Shown: piece by piece, positions 25,995-35,554 of the stretch
Layout of the letters: each line of letters opens with the position of its first letter
How positions within the stretch are numbered: position 1 is the first letter of the stretch
Assembly: GCA_913055905.1 (NCBI GenBank)
Contig: CAJXLB010000005.1
Coordinates: 1-64,000 of the forward strand
Reading direction: 5' to 3'
Source: an uncultured Winogradskyella sp.
GTDB lineage: Bacteria; Bacteroidota; Bacteroidia; Flavobacteriales; Flavobacteriaceae
Length of the DNA stretch: 64,000 nucleotides
Notes under the pieces: generated by a model
Told to the model about the DNA's origin: nothing
The model's input: the letters and a program-made list of their open reading frames with translations, nothing else
Databases searched by the model: none
Position numbers and translations under genes: made by a program

Positions 25995-26648
25995 ATGAGT
26001 GACAGAACAAGTAAGTATCAATGCGTCATTTTTGATTGTGATGGTGTTTTGGTGGATAGTGAACCTATTGGCAATAAGGTAATGGTTGAGATGGCAAATT
26101 CCTTAGGTGCTGATATAGATTTAGACTATGCCTACCAACATTTTAAGGGAAATTCCTTGTATAAATGCATGCAGCACATTAGAGATCTAATTGAAAAAGA
26201 GTTGCCGGCTGATTTTGAATCAGAATATAGAAGAATATCCTTCCAACGGTTTAAAAATGAAATCCAACCAGTTGAAGGGATTATAGACCTTGTCCGAAGT
26301 CTTGAAGTTCCGTTCTGCGTGGCATCTAGTGGGCCAGAAAATAAGATTCGGTTAAATCTAAAATTAACAGGGCTACTGCCTTATTTTGAAAACAAAATTT
26401 TTAGTTGTTACGCTATTGAAAAATGGAAACCAGATCCAGAGATTTTTATCTGGGCATCAAAAACGATGGGCTTTCATAGCTCAGAGTGCGTGGTTATCGA
26501 AGATAGTATTCATGGTGTAGAAGCCGCCATAAACGGCGGTTTTGATGTATTTGCATTTACAGCCAATGGTTTAAACGATGAACTGCAAGAAAAAGCGACT
26601 AAAACCTTTGATACTATGTTAAACCTAAAAGAAATGTTAAAGGTTTAA
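25995..26648 (+). CDS. HAD-superfamily phosphatase/phosphomutase (subfamily IA)
   Basis: Cytoplasmic hydrolase of 217 residues related to beta-phosphoglucomutases and sugar-phosphate phosphatases. HAD motif I is VIFDCDGVLVDSEP (nucleophile Asp at about residue 14). Motif II is FCVASSGPENK, motif III is the Lys in EKWKPDPEIF, and motif IV is VIEDSIHGVEAA. An alpha-helical cap lies between motifs I and II. The substrate is not determined by sequence. It is 32 bases upstream of the giant secreted protein gene; a shared transcript is possible but unproven. Confidence 0.88.
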   Translation: MSDRTSKYQCVIFDCDGVLVDSEPIGNKVMVEMANSLGADIDLDYAYQHFKGNSLYKCMQHIRDLIEKELPADFESEYRRISFQRFKNEIQPVEGIIDLVRSLEVPFCVASSGPENKIRLNLKLTGLLPYFENKIFSCYAIEKWKPDPEIFIWASKTMGFHSSECVVIEDSIHGVEAAINGGFDVFAFTANGLNDELQEKATKTFDTMLNLKEMLKV

Positions 26649-26680
26649 ATCAAATTTTTATTTTAGTAAAAAATTGAAAT

Positions 26681-29600
26681 ATGATGAAGAAAGTACTCAT
26701 ATTTAAACATTCAATTTTAATTACTTGTCTTTTAGTTAGCTCATTAATTAGTGCGCAAATCTTTGAGCGTGTAGAAAATACAGTAGGCCTTGGTGTATTG
26801 CAAAATAATAATGGAGTCGCCGTAGCCGATTATGACGGTGATAACGATTTAGATGTTTTTGTCGTAGCAAAAGCCAAGGACAACTCAAATGAGCCAGGTA
26901 GCCTAAGTCGACTCTTTAGAAACAACAATGATGGTTCATTCACCGATGTCACTGAAGCTGCAGGCTTAACAGGATTGTTAAATTCAGATGAAGGAGGCGA
27001 TCCTCATTCTGCTTTTAATGGTTTTAAAAGTGGCGCTTCATGGGCAGATTACAATAACGATGGTTTCCCTGACCTTCTTCTTACCTATGCTTTGAAAGTG
27101 CAATTATGGCGTAATTTGGGTAATGGAACCTTTGTTAATATATCCCAAGTGACAGGATTGACAAGTGCCAATAGTTGTGTCAATACAGGTTCTACATGGT
27201 TTGACTATAACAATGATGGCCTATTGGATATTTATATTACGCAGTCTGAAAGCTGTGGCTCTAACCAATTATTTAGAAATAACGGTAACAGTACATTTAC
27301 AGATGTTACTGCTTCAACAAATATTTTAGAAATTTCAGCATCCTTAAGTACAAATGCTATGCCCTTAGATGTGAATTCAGATGGCTTTATGGATTTGTAT
27401 GTCACTAATCGCTCCGGCGAAGCCAACTATTTATTCATAAACAATTCAGGGGCATCGTTTAGCGAGTCTGCTGTATCTTACGGTCTTGACGGAATCATGA
27501 GTAATGCTATACAAGTAGGCGATTTTAATAATGATGAAACTATTGATATCTGGGTAACTGGCATCGATAACAATTATGCTTTTACAAATAATGGGAATAA
27601 TACCTATACCGATAATGCCGATGCTTTTGGCCTTGGTAATGCTTTGTGGGCAAGTGGGTCCTCATCTGCTGATTTTGACTTGGATGGCGATATTGACATT
27701 TTTACAGCAAACGGTTTTGCCGACCAGAATATCAACGCACAGCCAAACCTATATTACAGAAATTCCCATGCCCAAGCACAAGGTAACTTTGAGGAAATAT
27801 CATCTCAATTAGGGCTTAATACGTCCTCGGTTGGTGTAAGCAGTGTGTCTTGGGATTACGATAACGATGGTGATGAAGATTTAATTACCACAAATAGTGA
27901 GGGAACTATTTTCTTCTATGAAAATAAACTTTTGAATTTTGACGATACTACAACAGCATCCAACTGGTTTAAGATTCAGCTCCAGGGCACGACATCAAAT
28001 AGAGATGCTATTGGCACCCAGATTTCCGTGACTACCGCAAATGGAACTCAAAAACTACTTTACACAGGAGTTGGTTATATGAGTCAAAGTTTAAAGCCTG
28101 CACTTTTTGGTTTAGGAACGGCAGAAAATATTTTATCTCTGGAAATAGTTTGGTCTTCAGGACTAATCGAAACCTACAGTAATCTGCCTCCAAACACAAC
28201 AATTAGGGCTGTAGAAGGAGGAGGCTATGAGATTTTAGATATTCTGCCAAGCCAAAAGATCTATGGATGTACCGATCCCATATCTTGTAACTATAACCCA
28301 AATGCCAACTTAGATGATGGCTCTTGTAGTTATATTGAATCACAGTCTATTGTTGGTAATGTAAATAGTTCTTTTTTAAGTACTGAAACGTACACCTATA
28401 ATATTGGTCCAAGTTCTACTGCTCAATGGCAAGTACAAGGTGGAGAGATTATTAGTGGTCAGGGTACTGGTACTATTGTGGTGCGCTGGCACATTGAGGC
28501 TTCAGGTACGGTATCTGTTGTAGAATCCAATTCCCAGTGCTCAAGCTTACAAACCTCTATTACGGTAGATTTAGGTGTCGATTCATTGTCTCCAGATATT
28601 TCTGTGGCAAGATTATGGAACGAAGCACTGCTTACTGCGATTAGGGGAGATTTTGCTCGGCCCACGGTTCATGCAAGAAATTTGTTTCACACAAGTGTTG
28701 CCATGTACGATATTTGGGCGCTTTATGACGAGGTTGCTCAACCGTATCTCATAGGGAACTCTTTAAATGGGTTTGAAAGCACACTTGAAAATTTCAATCC
28801 TAATGAACCCATTGATGTATCGGTGCATAAGGCCATAAGTTATGCCATGTATAGGCTTTTAACACATCGCTTCCAAAATTCGCCTACTGTAGACGCTACC
28901 CAAGAGATTTTTGATCTTATCATGCAGCGCTTTGGTTATGATACGGCTATGACTTCATTGTTTTATCAAGATGGTGATGCAGCGGCTTTGGGGAACTTTG
29001 TTGCACAGACAATTATTGATTATGGTTTACAGGACGGTTCGCGGGAAGCCACGGGTTATGACAATGCTTACTATGAGTCGGTCAATGCACCTTACGCTTT
29101 AGACTCCAATGAAAACCCTCCCATAAACGATCCAAATCGTTGGCAGCCATTGGGCTTGGACACGTTTATTGATCAAGGCGGAAATTTAATAGATGGCAAT
29201 GTGCCGCCATTTTTAAGTCCAGAATGGGGTAATGTATTCTCTTTTGCGCTTAAGGAAGAAGATAAAGTCACTTATGAAAGAGATGGTCATCAATATCATG
29301 TGTTTCACGATCCGTCAGACCCACCGTATATTAGTCTAACGGAGTCCAACCCTTCAAGTGATCAATATAAATGGGGCTTTACCATGGTATCTGTTTGGCA
29401 GGCTCATTTAGATCCTTTTGATGGTGTAATGTGGGATATTTCGCCTAACTCTATTGGTAACGTTGATATTAGTACTTTTCCAACGGATTTTGCAGATTAT
29501 CCGAACTTTTACGATTATTTTGAAGGTGGAAGCATTAGCGCAGGTCATACGATAAACCCTGTAACAGGGAATCCCTATGAAGTTAATATGGTGCCACGAG

Positions 29601-30712
29601 GCGATTATGCTCGGGTTCTGGCAGAATTTTGGGCAGATGGGCCAGATTCTGAAACACCACCTGGACATTGGTTTACCATTTTAAATTACGTTAACGACCA
29701 TCCACAATTTGAAAAGCGTTTTCAAGGACAGGGACCTATCTTAGAGCCATTGGAGTGGGATGTTAAAGCCTATTTCATCTTAGGTGGTGGGATGCATGAT
29801 GCTGCAATCGCAGCTTGGAGTGTAAAAGGCTGGTACGACTATATTAGACCGATATCTGCCATTAGGTCTATGGCAGAGCGTGGGCAGAGCACAGACCCAA
29901 ATCTGGAAAATTATGATGTCTCAGGTATTCCCTTGATAGATGGTTATATAGAGGTTATACAAGAAGGCGATCCGTTAGCAGGTTTTGCTAATCAGTACGT
30001 AGGGGACATAAAGCTGTTCACATGGAAAGGCCATGATTTTATTGAAAATACTGATACAGACATGGCTGGTGTCGGTTGGATACGAGCAGACGATTGGTAT
30101 CCCTACCAACGTCCTACGTTTGTGACACCGCCTTTCGCAGGATATGTTTCTGGTCATTCTACTTACTCTAGAACGGCAGCAGAATTGTTGACTATGATGA
30201 CAGGTAGTCCATATTTCCCTGGTGGTTTGGGTGAGTTTGTGGCTAAACAAAATGAATTCTTGGTTTTTGAGGAAGGACCATCAGTTGATGTCGTCTTACA
30301 ATGGGCCACTTATCGTGATGCCTCAGACCAAACGAGCCTGAGTAGAATTTGGGGTGGGATACATCCGCCCGCAGATGATATTCCAGGACGATTTATCGGA
30401 CAAGTAGTAGCAGAAGACGCCTTTGCCTTTGCATTGCCTTATTTTGAAGGAAATCTAAGTGTAGAGGACAATGAACTTTTGAGCCAAGTTGTTTTTCCAA
30501 ACCCAATGGAAAACAATCAAATTACCATTACTAACACAAGACCTTTTGATTCTATAAAGTTTTTTGATTTAAGAGGAAGGGAAATAAATGTCACCTCACG
30601 AACATTTAATAGTGATGCTAACAGTACAACCATTAATTTTAATGATCTAACCTCTGGTCTTTATATTTTGCTTATCAATGAAAGGTCCTATAAAATAATG
30701 GTTAGAGATTAA
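26681..30712 (+). CDS. secreted FG-GAP/ASPIC - vanadium haloperoxidase fusion with T9SS tail
   Basis: A 1343-residue modular secreted protein. It has a signal peptide (residues 1-26, ending LISAQ). At least seven FG-GAP/VCBS calcium-binding repeats follow (DYDGDNDLDVF, DYNNDGFPDLL, DYNNDGLLDIY, DVNSDGFMDLY, DFNNDETIDIW, DFDLDGDIDIF, DYDNDGDEDLI) over about residues 45-410. Next is an ASPIC/UnbV segment (about 425-520) and a GCTDPISCNYNPNANLDDGS motif (about 530). From about residue 640 it is a vanadium-haloperoxidase/PAP2-type domain. Every vanadate-site residue is visible: Lys1049 and Arg1056 in KGWYDYIRP, Ser1157-Gly-His1159, Arg1222 and His1228 in SRIWGGIHPPAD. The end (VFPNPMENNQITI to YKIMVRD) is a T9SS type A sorting domain. 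Halide versus phosphatase activity is not decidable here. Confidence 0.9.
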   Translation: MMKKVLIFKHSILITCLLVSSLISAQIFERVENTVGLGVLQNNNGVAVADYDGDNDLDVFVVAKAKDNSNEPGSLSRLFRNNNDGSFTDVTEAAGLTGLLNSDEGGDPHSAFNGFKSGASWADYNNDGFPDLLLTYALKVQLWRNLGNGTFVNISQVTGLTSANSCVNTGSTWFDYNNDGLLDIYITQSESCGSNQLFRNNGNSTFTDVTASTNILEISASLSTNAMPLDVNSDGFMDLYVTNRSGEANYLFINNSGASFSESAVSYGLDGIMSNAIQVGDFNNDETIDIWVTGIDNNYAFTNNGNNTYTDNADAFGLGNALWASGSSSADFDLDGDIDIFTANGFADQNINAQPNLYYRNSHAQAQGNFEEISSQLGLNTSSVGVSSVSWDYDNDGDEDLITTNSEGTIFFYENKLLNFDDTTTASNWFKIQLQGTTSNRDAIGTQISVTTANGTQKLLYTGVGYMSQSLKPALFGLGTAENILSLEIVWSSGLIETYSNLPPNTTIRAVEGGGYEILDILPSQKIYGCTDPISCNYNPNANLDDGSCSYIESQSIVGNVNSSFLSTETYTYNIGPSSTAQWQVQGGEIISGQGTGTIVVRWHIEASGTVSVVESNSQCSSLQTSITVDLGVDSLSPDISVARLWNEALLTAIRGDFARPTVHARNLFHTSVAMYDIWALYDEVAQPYLIGNSLNGFESTLENFNPNEPIDVSVHKAISYAMYRLLTHRFQNSPTVDATQEIFDLIMQRFGYDTAMTSLFYQDGDAAALGNFVAQTIIDYGLQDGSREATGYDNAYYESVNAPYALDSNENPPINDPNRWQPLGLDTFIDQGGNLIDGNVPPFLSPEWGNVFSFALKEEDKVTYERDGHQYHVFHDPSDPPYISLTESNPSSDQYKWGFTMVSVWQAHLDPFDGVMWDISPNSIGNVDISTFPTDFADYPNFYDYFEGGSISAGHTINPVTGNPYEVNMVPRGDYARVLAEFWADGPDSETPPGHWFTILNYVNDHPQFEKRFQGQGPILEPLEWDVKAYFILGGGMHDAAIAAWSVKGWYDYIRPISAIRSMAERGQSTDPNLENYDVSGIPLIDGYIEVIQEGDPLAGFANQYVGDIKLFTWKGHDFIENTDTDMAGVGWIRADDWYPYQRPTFVTPPFAGYVSGHSTYSRTAAELLTMMTGSPYFPGGLGEFVAKQNEFLVFEEGPSVDVVLQWATYRDASDQTSLSRIWGGIHPPADDIPGRFIGQVVAEDAFAFALPYFEGNLSVEDNELLSQVVFPNPMENNQITITNTRPFDSIKFFDLRGREINVTSRTFNSDANSTTINFNDLTSGLYILLINERSYKIMVRD

Positions 30713-30723
30713 GGCTGTTCAAT

Positions 30724-31326
30724 TTGAGTAATAATCAACAAGTATTGCATTTTATACCTCGTCACGCTCGTGATAGAGTAGTAGACCTTTTAGATAAAGA
30801 CAGTTTAGTAGTAAAGGTAAAACAAGAACGTAAAACCAAACATGGCGACTATAGGAGCCTTCATAATGGAAAACATCAAATAACCATTAATGCTAACTTG
30901 AATCCATATCGCTTTTTAATTACACTCCTTCATGAAATTGCCCATTTTGAAGCCTATCAGAACTATGGGTACAGAATAAAGCCACATGGGAAGGAATGGA
31001 AACAAACGTTTCAACACATAATGCTACCCTTTATTAGTCCTGATATTTTTCCTAACGAACTTTTGCCACTACTCGCAAAACATTTTATTAATCCCAAAGC
31101 ATCCACCGACACAGATGCGCCATTGAGCCTAGCCTTAAAGCAATATAACGAGGGAGAGGCTAAAACCTATGTTTTTGAATTACCTTTAGGGCAGAAATTT
31201 AAGATTTATAACGGTCGGACATTTCAGCGTGGAAAAAAAAGAAGAAAACGTTACGAGTGTATGGAATTAAAAACAAATAAAGTGTATCTGTTCAATCCTA
31301 ATGTTGAAGTAGAAGCGCTTAATTAA
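30724..31326 (+). CDS. SprT-like domain protein
   Basis: Putative zinc metalloprotease-fold protein of 200 residues. The SprT-type zinc site HEIAH is at residues 70-74 with a third candidate ligand His88 in KPHGKEW. The C-terminal basic segment (RTFQRGKKRRKRYECMEL) resembles the zinc-ribbon region of SprT proteins but has only one Cys. The best start is TTG at 30724, 12 bases after the upstream stop; no ATG occurs near it in frame. Function is unknown; SprT homologues range from DNA-protein-crosslink proteases to uncharacterised proteins. Confidence 0.85.
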   Translation: MSNNQQVLHFIPRHARDRVVDLLDKDSLVVKVKQERKTKHGDYRSLHNGKHQITINANLNPYRFLITLLHEIAHFEAYQNYGYRIKPHGKEWKQTFQHIMLPFISPDIFPNELLPLLAKHFINPKASTDTDAPLSLALKQYNEGEAKTYVFELPLGQKFKIYNGRTFQRGKKRRKRYECMELKTNKVYLFNPNVEVEALN

Positions 31327-31353
31327 TTGAAGACCTCACCCAAATAGTGATAT

Positions 31354-32436
31354 ATGAAGAATAAAAATTATTATGCAATTTTAATGGCAGGTGGTGTAGG
31401 TTCTAGGTTTTGGCCTGTGAGTACTCAAGCTTTTCCTAAGCAATTTCACGATATGTTGGGTACGGGACAGACCTTAATTCAAAAGACGTTTAATCGTTTG
31501 GCGCAACTTATACCAGAAGAAAATATTTTCATTTTAACCAATGAGCGCTATAACGATTTGGTTTTTGAGCAGCTTCCAGGCATAACAAAACGCCAAGTGG
31601 TTTTAGAACCTGCCATGCGCAATACGGCTCCATGTATTTTATATGCAGCACTTAAAATAAAGAAGGAAAATGAAGATGCGGTCATGATAGTGGCGCCAAG
31701 TGACCACTGGATTGAGGATGAAAACGCTTTTACAGCGAATGTTAAAACAGCTTTTGAGTTTTGCCAGAACAATGCTGCTTTGATGACCTTAGGGATTACT
31801 CCCACATTTCCAAATACAGGCTATGGTTATATTGAATACGATAAATCATCAACAAGCTCAATTAAACCAGTCAAGCAATTTAGGGAGAAGCCAGATTATG
31901 CAACTGCCAAAACCTTCTTGGAGCAAGGAAATTTTCTTTGGAATGCCGGAATTTTTATGTGGAGTGCCCAAACTGTTCTTTCAGCGTTTGAAAAAAATCA
32001 ACCGAAGCTATTCGAACTTTTTGAAAAGGGCTATGACACCTTCAATACAGAGCTTGAAGAAGAGTTCATAAAGGAAAATTACCCTAAAGCCGAAAATATC
32101 TCGGTAGACTACGCTATCATGGAAAAAAGCGATAACGTTTATGTGATTCCGGCCACCTTTGATTGGAATGATTTAGGGACTTGGGGCAGTCTTTATGATA
32201 AATTGGATAAAGATGACAATAACAATGCGGTAGTTAATGCTCAGGTGCTTTTAGAGAATGCGTCTGGGAATATGATCCGAACTCAAAAGAATAAAATTGT
32301 TGTGTTAGAAGACCTTAACGACTATATAATAGTTGATAAAGAAGAAGTTTTGCTTATCTTTCCTAAACGAAAAGAACAAGACATTAAAAAAGTTCTTCAG
32401 AACGTAAAGAATAAATTTGGCAATCAATTTGGTTAA
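31354..32436 (+). CDS. manC: mannose-1-phosphate guanylyltransferase
   Basis: Makes GDP-mannose from mannose-1-phosphate and GTP for glycan synthesis. The 360-residue protein has the nucleotidyltransferase signature LMAGGVGSRFWPVST (about residues 10-24). It also has VLEPAMRNTAPCIL, the catalytic-region APSDHWI, FREKPD, GNFLWNAGIFMW and TFDWNDLGTWGSL. It is the short form without the C-terminal phosphomannose isomerase domain. The DUF389 gene begins 3 bases after its stop, so the two are probably co-translated, although no functional link is evident. Confidence 0.94.
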   Translation: MKNKNYYAILMAGGVGSRFWPVSTQAFPKQFHDMLGTGQTLIQKTFNRLAQLIPEENIFILTNERYNDLVFEQLPGITKRQVVLEPAMRNTAPCILYAALKIKKENEDAVMIVAPSDHWIEDENAFTANVKTAFEFCQNNAALMTLGITPTFPNTGYGYIEYDKSSTSSIKPVKQFREKPDYATAKTFLEQGNFLWNAGIFMWSAQTVLSAFEKNQPKLFELFEKGYDTFNTELEEEFIKENYPKAENISVDYAIMEKSDNVYVIPATFDWNDLGTWGSLYDKLDKDDNNNAVVNAQVLLENASGNMIRTQKNKIVVLEDLNDYIIVDKEEVLLIFPKRKEQDIKKVLQNVKNKFGNQFG

Positions 32437-32439
32437 ACT

Positions 32440-33912
32440 ATGAGCGAAGAAAGCAAGTTCAATTTTTCCGAAGAAGAACAGCAACAAATAGATAAAGACA
32501 AGGCTGTTGAAGAAAAGAAGGAAGCTGTAAAAAAAGATGCACAAGGTCTTTTTGCTAGCATAAGTACTTTTTTAAGTGAACTGTTAGACTTCCGTGACGA
32601 CACGGATAGAGAGGCCACGATTACGGCCATACAGGGTGATATTTCATTCAAGGGTGCCACGGCATGGATTCTTATTTGTTCTATATTCGTTGCCTCCATT
32701 GGATTAAATGCCAATAGTACTGCAGTAGTTATTGGTGCCATGTTAATTTCCCCTCTTATGGGTCCCATCTTAGGGGTGGGAATGTCCATTGCCATAAATG
32801 ACATCTTTACCTTAAGAAAATCCTTGATCAACTTAGCGACCATGATTGTCCTGAGTTTATTAACGGCATTTTTATTTTTTAAGTTTTTCCCAACGGCAGA
32901 TGTTGGAAATAGTGAAATATTTGGACGAACAAAACCAGATTTCAGGGACGTATTAATCGCCTTTTTTGGTGGCTTGGCACTCATTATAGCGCGTACAAAA
33001 AAAGGAACCATAGCTTCAGTAATTTTTGGTGTGGCTATTGCCACTGCCTTAATGCCGCCATTATGTGTGGCCGGATATGGTCTGGCCAATGATTGGTCTG
33101 CATTCTATGGAGCAATGTACCTATTTATTATAAACAGTATTTTTATTGCTCTAGCGACCTTTTTAGTCTTAAAATTGTTGCGCTTCCCAATGTTAAAATA
33201 CGCTAACTCCAAGAAACGTAAGCGAATAGCGCGCTTGGCTACTGTTATTGCCATAATTGTTATGATTCCTGCAGGAATAACATTTTGGGATGTCTATAAA
33301 GAGAGCGAGTTTAATACTGCCGCGGAGAAATTCAGGGATAAGGAGTTAAGCGGATTACCACACGCAGATTACATAAAACGAAATTTTGTGTATAAGTATG
33401 CTAGTGAAAAAGGCCCTTATCTTGAAATAAATTCATTTGGCCTTGACGAGATACCAGAGTCTACCATTGAACTGCTAAAAAACCGCATTAATGAATATCC
33501 ATCTTTAGTTAATAGTAATACCAAGCTATTCTATGACCCTATCAGTAATTCTGATGTTGATAGTTTTAAGTACATGCAAGAGCTGCGTGCCAGGGATTCC
33601 TTAGACTTACTGTCTCAGGCGCAAAAAATTAGTTACTTGGAGAGCAGACTGAAAGTACTATCTAAACTGGAGCGGTATCAGATTCCGTTTGAATCTATAG
33701 TAGAGGAGGCTAAAATTAATTACGACAATTTAGAGGCTATATCCTATGCCAATGAAATTTCATTTGACTTTTCGAATATTGATACCTTAACGGTCTTTAA
33801 ATTTAGATGGATCGATTCTTTATCGACGCCAGAAACTATAGCTAGAGATTCCAAGAAATTGGAAAAATGGCTAAAGGTGAAGTTGAAATTAGATACGTTG
33901 GTGGTACAATAG
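32440..33912 (+). CDS. DUF389 family membrane protein
   Basis: Inner-membrane protein of unknown function, 490 residues. The first ~60 residues are charged and cytoplasmic. About six membrane segments then run from roughly residue 70 to 290, with the DUF389 hallmarks NSTAVVIGAMLISPLMGPIL, IARTKKGTIASVIFGVAIAT and ATALMPPLCVAGYGL. The C-terminal ~190 residues are soluble, probably periplasmic. It starts 3 bases after manC and is convergent with the MlaF-type ABC gene. No confident role is known for the family. Confidence 0.9.
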   Translation: MSEESKFNFSEEEQQQIDKDKAVEEKKEAVKKDAQGLFASISTFLSELLDFRDDTDREATITAIQGDISFKGATAWILICSIFVASIGLNANSTAVVIGAMLISPLMGPILGVGMSIAINDIFTLRKSLINLATMIVLSLLTAFLFFKFFPTADVGNSEIFGRTKPDFRDVLIAFFGGLALIIARTKKGTIASVIFGVAIATALMPPLCVAGYGLANDWSAFYGAMYLFIINSIFIALATFLVLKLLRFPMLKYANSKKRKRIARLATVIAIIVMIPAGITFWDVYKESEFNTAAEKFRDKELSGLPHADYIKRNFVYKYASEKGPYLEINSFGLDEIPESTIELLKNRINEYPSLVNSNTKLFYDPISNSDVDSFKYMQELRARDSLDLLSQAQKISYLESRLKVLSKLERYQIPFESIVEEAKINYDNLEAISYANEISFDFSNIDTLTVFKFRWIDSLSTPETIARDSKKLEKWLKVKLKLDTLVVQ

Positions 33913-33931
33913 CAAAAAAGGAGACCAAGTG

Positions 33932-34705
33932 CTAGGGATTTGTGTCCTCATCAATGTACATTCGTCTTACCTTCTTAAACAATTCTGAAGAATAGACAAA
34001 GTTGGTCACTGCTTCATTGTCTGTCTTAAAGATAGTGTCATTGGAACCTTCCCATTCTTTATAACCATCTTTGAGAAATACAATTTTCTGTCCAATTTCC
34101 ATTACAGAATTCATATCGTGGGAATTGATAACCGTGGTTATTTGAAATTCCTCTGTAATTTCTTGAATAAGATTATCTATCACCATAGAGGTTTTAGGGT
34201 CTAAACCAGAATTTGGTTCGTCACAGAACAAGTACTTCGGATTGTTAACGATGGCCCTAGCTATGGCTACACGTTTTTGCATACCACCAGAAGCTTCACT
34301 TGGCATTTTATTGTGGGCATTATGAAGGTTCACTCTATTCAATACAATATCAACTCGATCTTCCATTTCACTTTTACTTTGTTTGGTAAACATGCGTAAT
34401 GGAAACATCACATTTTCTGCAATGGTCATAGAATCAAATAGCGCACTACCTTGAAATACCATACCAATTTCGGATCTAAGTTTACGCTTCTCGTTTACAT
34501 TCATCTTACTTATAACATTGCCGTCATAGGTAATCTCTCCCTGCTCAAAATCATAGAGACCCAACAAACACTTTAAAAACACGGTTTTACCAGACCCACT
34601 TTGGCCTATGATAAGATTTGTTTTACCTGTGTCAAAAGTAGTGCTAATCCCTTTTAGAATATGGGCATCACCAAACGATTTATGTAAATCCTTAACTTCT
34701 ATCAT
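33932..34705 (-). CDS. mlaF: MlaF-type ABC transporter ATP-binding protein
   Basis: ATPase of an MCE/Mla-type lipid transporter at the inner membrane. The 257-residue protein has Walker A GQSGSGKTVFLKCL (about residues 36-49), signature SEASGGMQKRVAIARA, Walker B YLFCDEPNSGLDP and the H-loop NSHDMNSV. I use the ATG at 34705 (MIEVKDLHKSFG); 20 more in-frame codons lie inside the permease gene. The permease stop and this start overlap as TAATG, so translation is coupled. The MCE-domain substrate-binding protein (MlaD) is not adjacent. Confidence 0.93.
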   Translation of the reverse strand: MIEVKDLHKSFGDAHILKGISTTFDTGKTNLIIGQSGSGKTVFLKCLLGLYDFEQGEITYDGNVISKMNVNEKRKLRSEIGMVFQGSALFDSMTIAENVMFPLRMFTKQSKSEMEDRVDIVLNRVNLHNAHNKMPSEASGGMQKRVAIARAIVNNPKYLFCDEPNSGLDPKTSMVIDNLIQEITEEFQITTVINSHDMNSVMEIGQKIVFLKDGYKEWEGSNDTIFKTDNEAVTNFVYSSELFKKVRRMYIDEDTNP

Positions 34706-35442
34706 TAGCCTAAAAGTAAACTTGTGATGAGGTAATTCACCAAAATTATTATTACGGAGGTCCAAACAAAAGAAGTTGTACTTGCTTTACCAACCTCAAG
34801 GGCACCACCTTTCATAAAGTAACCATAATATGAAGGTATGGTAGCCAAGATAAATGCAAAAACCATTGTTTTGATAAAGGCATAAGCCATATGAAAAGGT
34901 ATGAAATCCACCTGAACGCCTTCAATATAATCTTCGAAAGTTCCATAGCCGCCATAGACACAAGCTGCTAATCCTCCTAAAATTCCCAAAAACATGGCAA
35001 TGGAAATAATAAAGGGATAAAGCGTCAAGGCTATAAACTTTGGAAAAACTAGATAGTTAATAGCATTTATACCCATTACTTCCAAAGCATCAATCTGCTC
35101 AGTAACGCGCATGGTACCAATACTTGAGGTAATAAAGGAGCCCACCTTTCCTGCCATTATTATTGAAATGAATGTTGGCGCAAATTCCAATATAATCGAT
35201 TGTCTCGTAGCGAAGCCAACGAGATATTTTGGAATAAGCGGATTGCTAATATTCAAAGAGGTCTGTATAGCCACCACACCGCCTACAAAAAAGGAAATAA
35301 ACGCCACAATACCCAAAGAACCAATGATAAGGTCATCAATATCCTTAAGGATTAAGGATTTCATTACAGACCATTTCGTGGGTTTACGAAACATGTCCTT
35401 AATCATAATAAAATAAACACCAATATTGTGTAGGTACTTCAT
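34705..35442 (-). CDS. mlaE: MlaE-type ABC transporter permease
   Basis: Membrane subunit of the same Mla/MCE-type lipid transporter. The 245-residue protein shows the MlaE-family features VAIQTSLNISNPLIPKYLVG, ILEFAPTFISIIMAGKVGS and TEQIDALEVMGINAINYLV, with about five to six membrane segments. Its stop overlaps the start of the ATPase gene by one base. It is divergent from the PafA-like phosphatase gene. Transport direction (retrograde phospholipid transport in E. coli) is inferred only from family. Confidence 0.93.
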   Translation of the reverse strand: MKYLHNIGVYFIMIKDMFRKPTKWSVMKSLILKDIDDLIIGSLGIVAFISFFVGGVVAIQTSLNISNPLIPKYLVGFATRQSIILEFAPTFISIIMAGKVGSFITSSIGTMRVTEQIDALEVMGINAINYLVFPKFIALTLYPFIISIAMFLGILGGLAACVYGGYGTFEDYIEGVQVDFIPFHMAYAFIKTMVFAFILATIPSYYGYFMKGGALEVGKASTTSFVWTSVIIILVNYLITSLLLG

Positions 35443-35520
35443 CCGAGAATCTGTTAACGCTAAAGTACAAAAATGATTAGTTTAATAATGTTTATTTAAA
35501 ATAAGATAAGCTAAAAACTG

Positions 35521-35528
35521 TATTTTTG
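35521..35528 (+). promoter_or_regulatory. -10 box of PafA-like phosphatase gene
   Basis: TATTTTTG matches TAnnTTTG. Transcription would begin near 35534, which puts the ATG at 35540 almost at the transcript end and supports the second ATG at 35555 as the start. No clear TTG lies upstream. Confidence 0.45.
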
Positions 35529-35554
35529 ACTAGGATTAAATGCTTACACTTTTT

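Noticed and set aside
32433-33089. A 218-codon open frame on the minus strand opposite the DUF389 gene
   Set aside because: It mirrors a well-defined membrane protein on the other strand, has no recognisable family features and no promoter; a codon-bias shadow.
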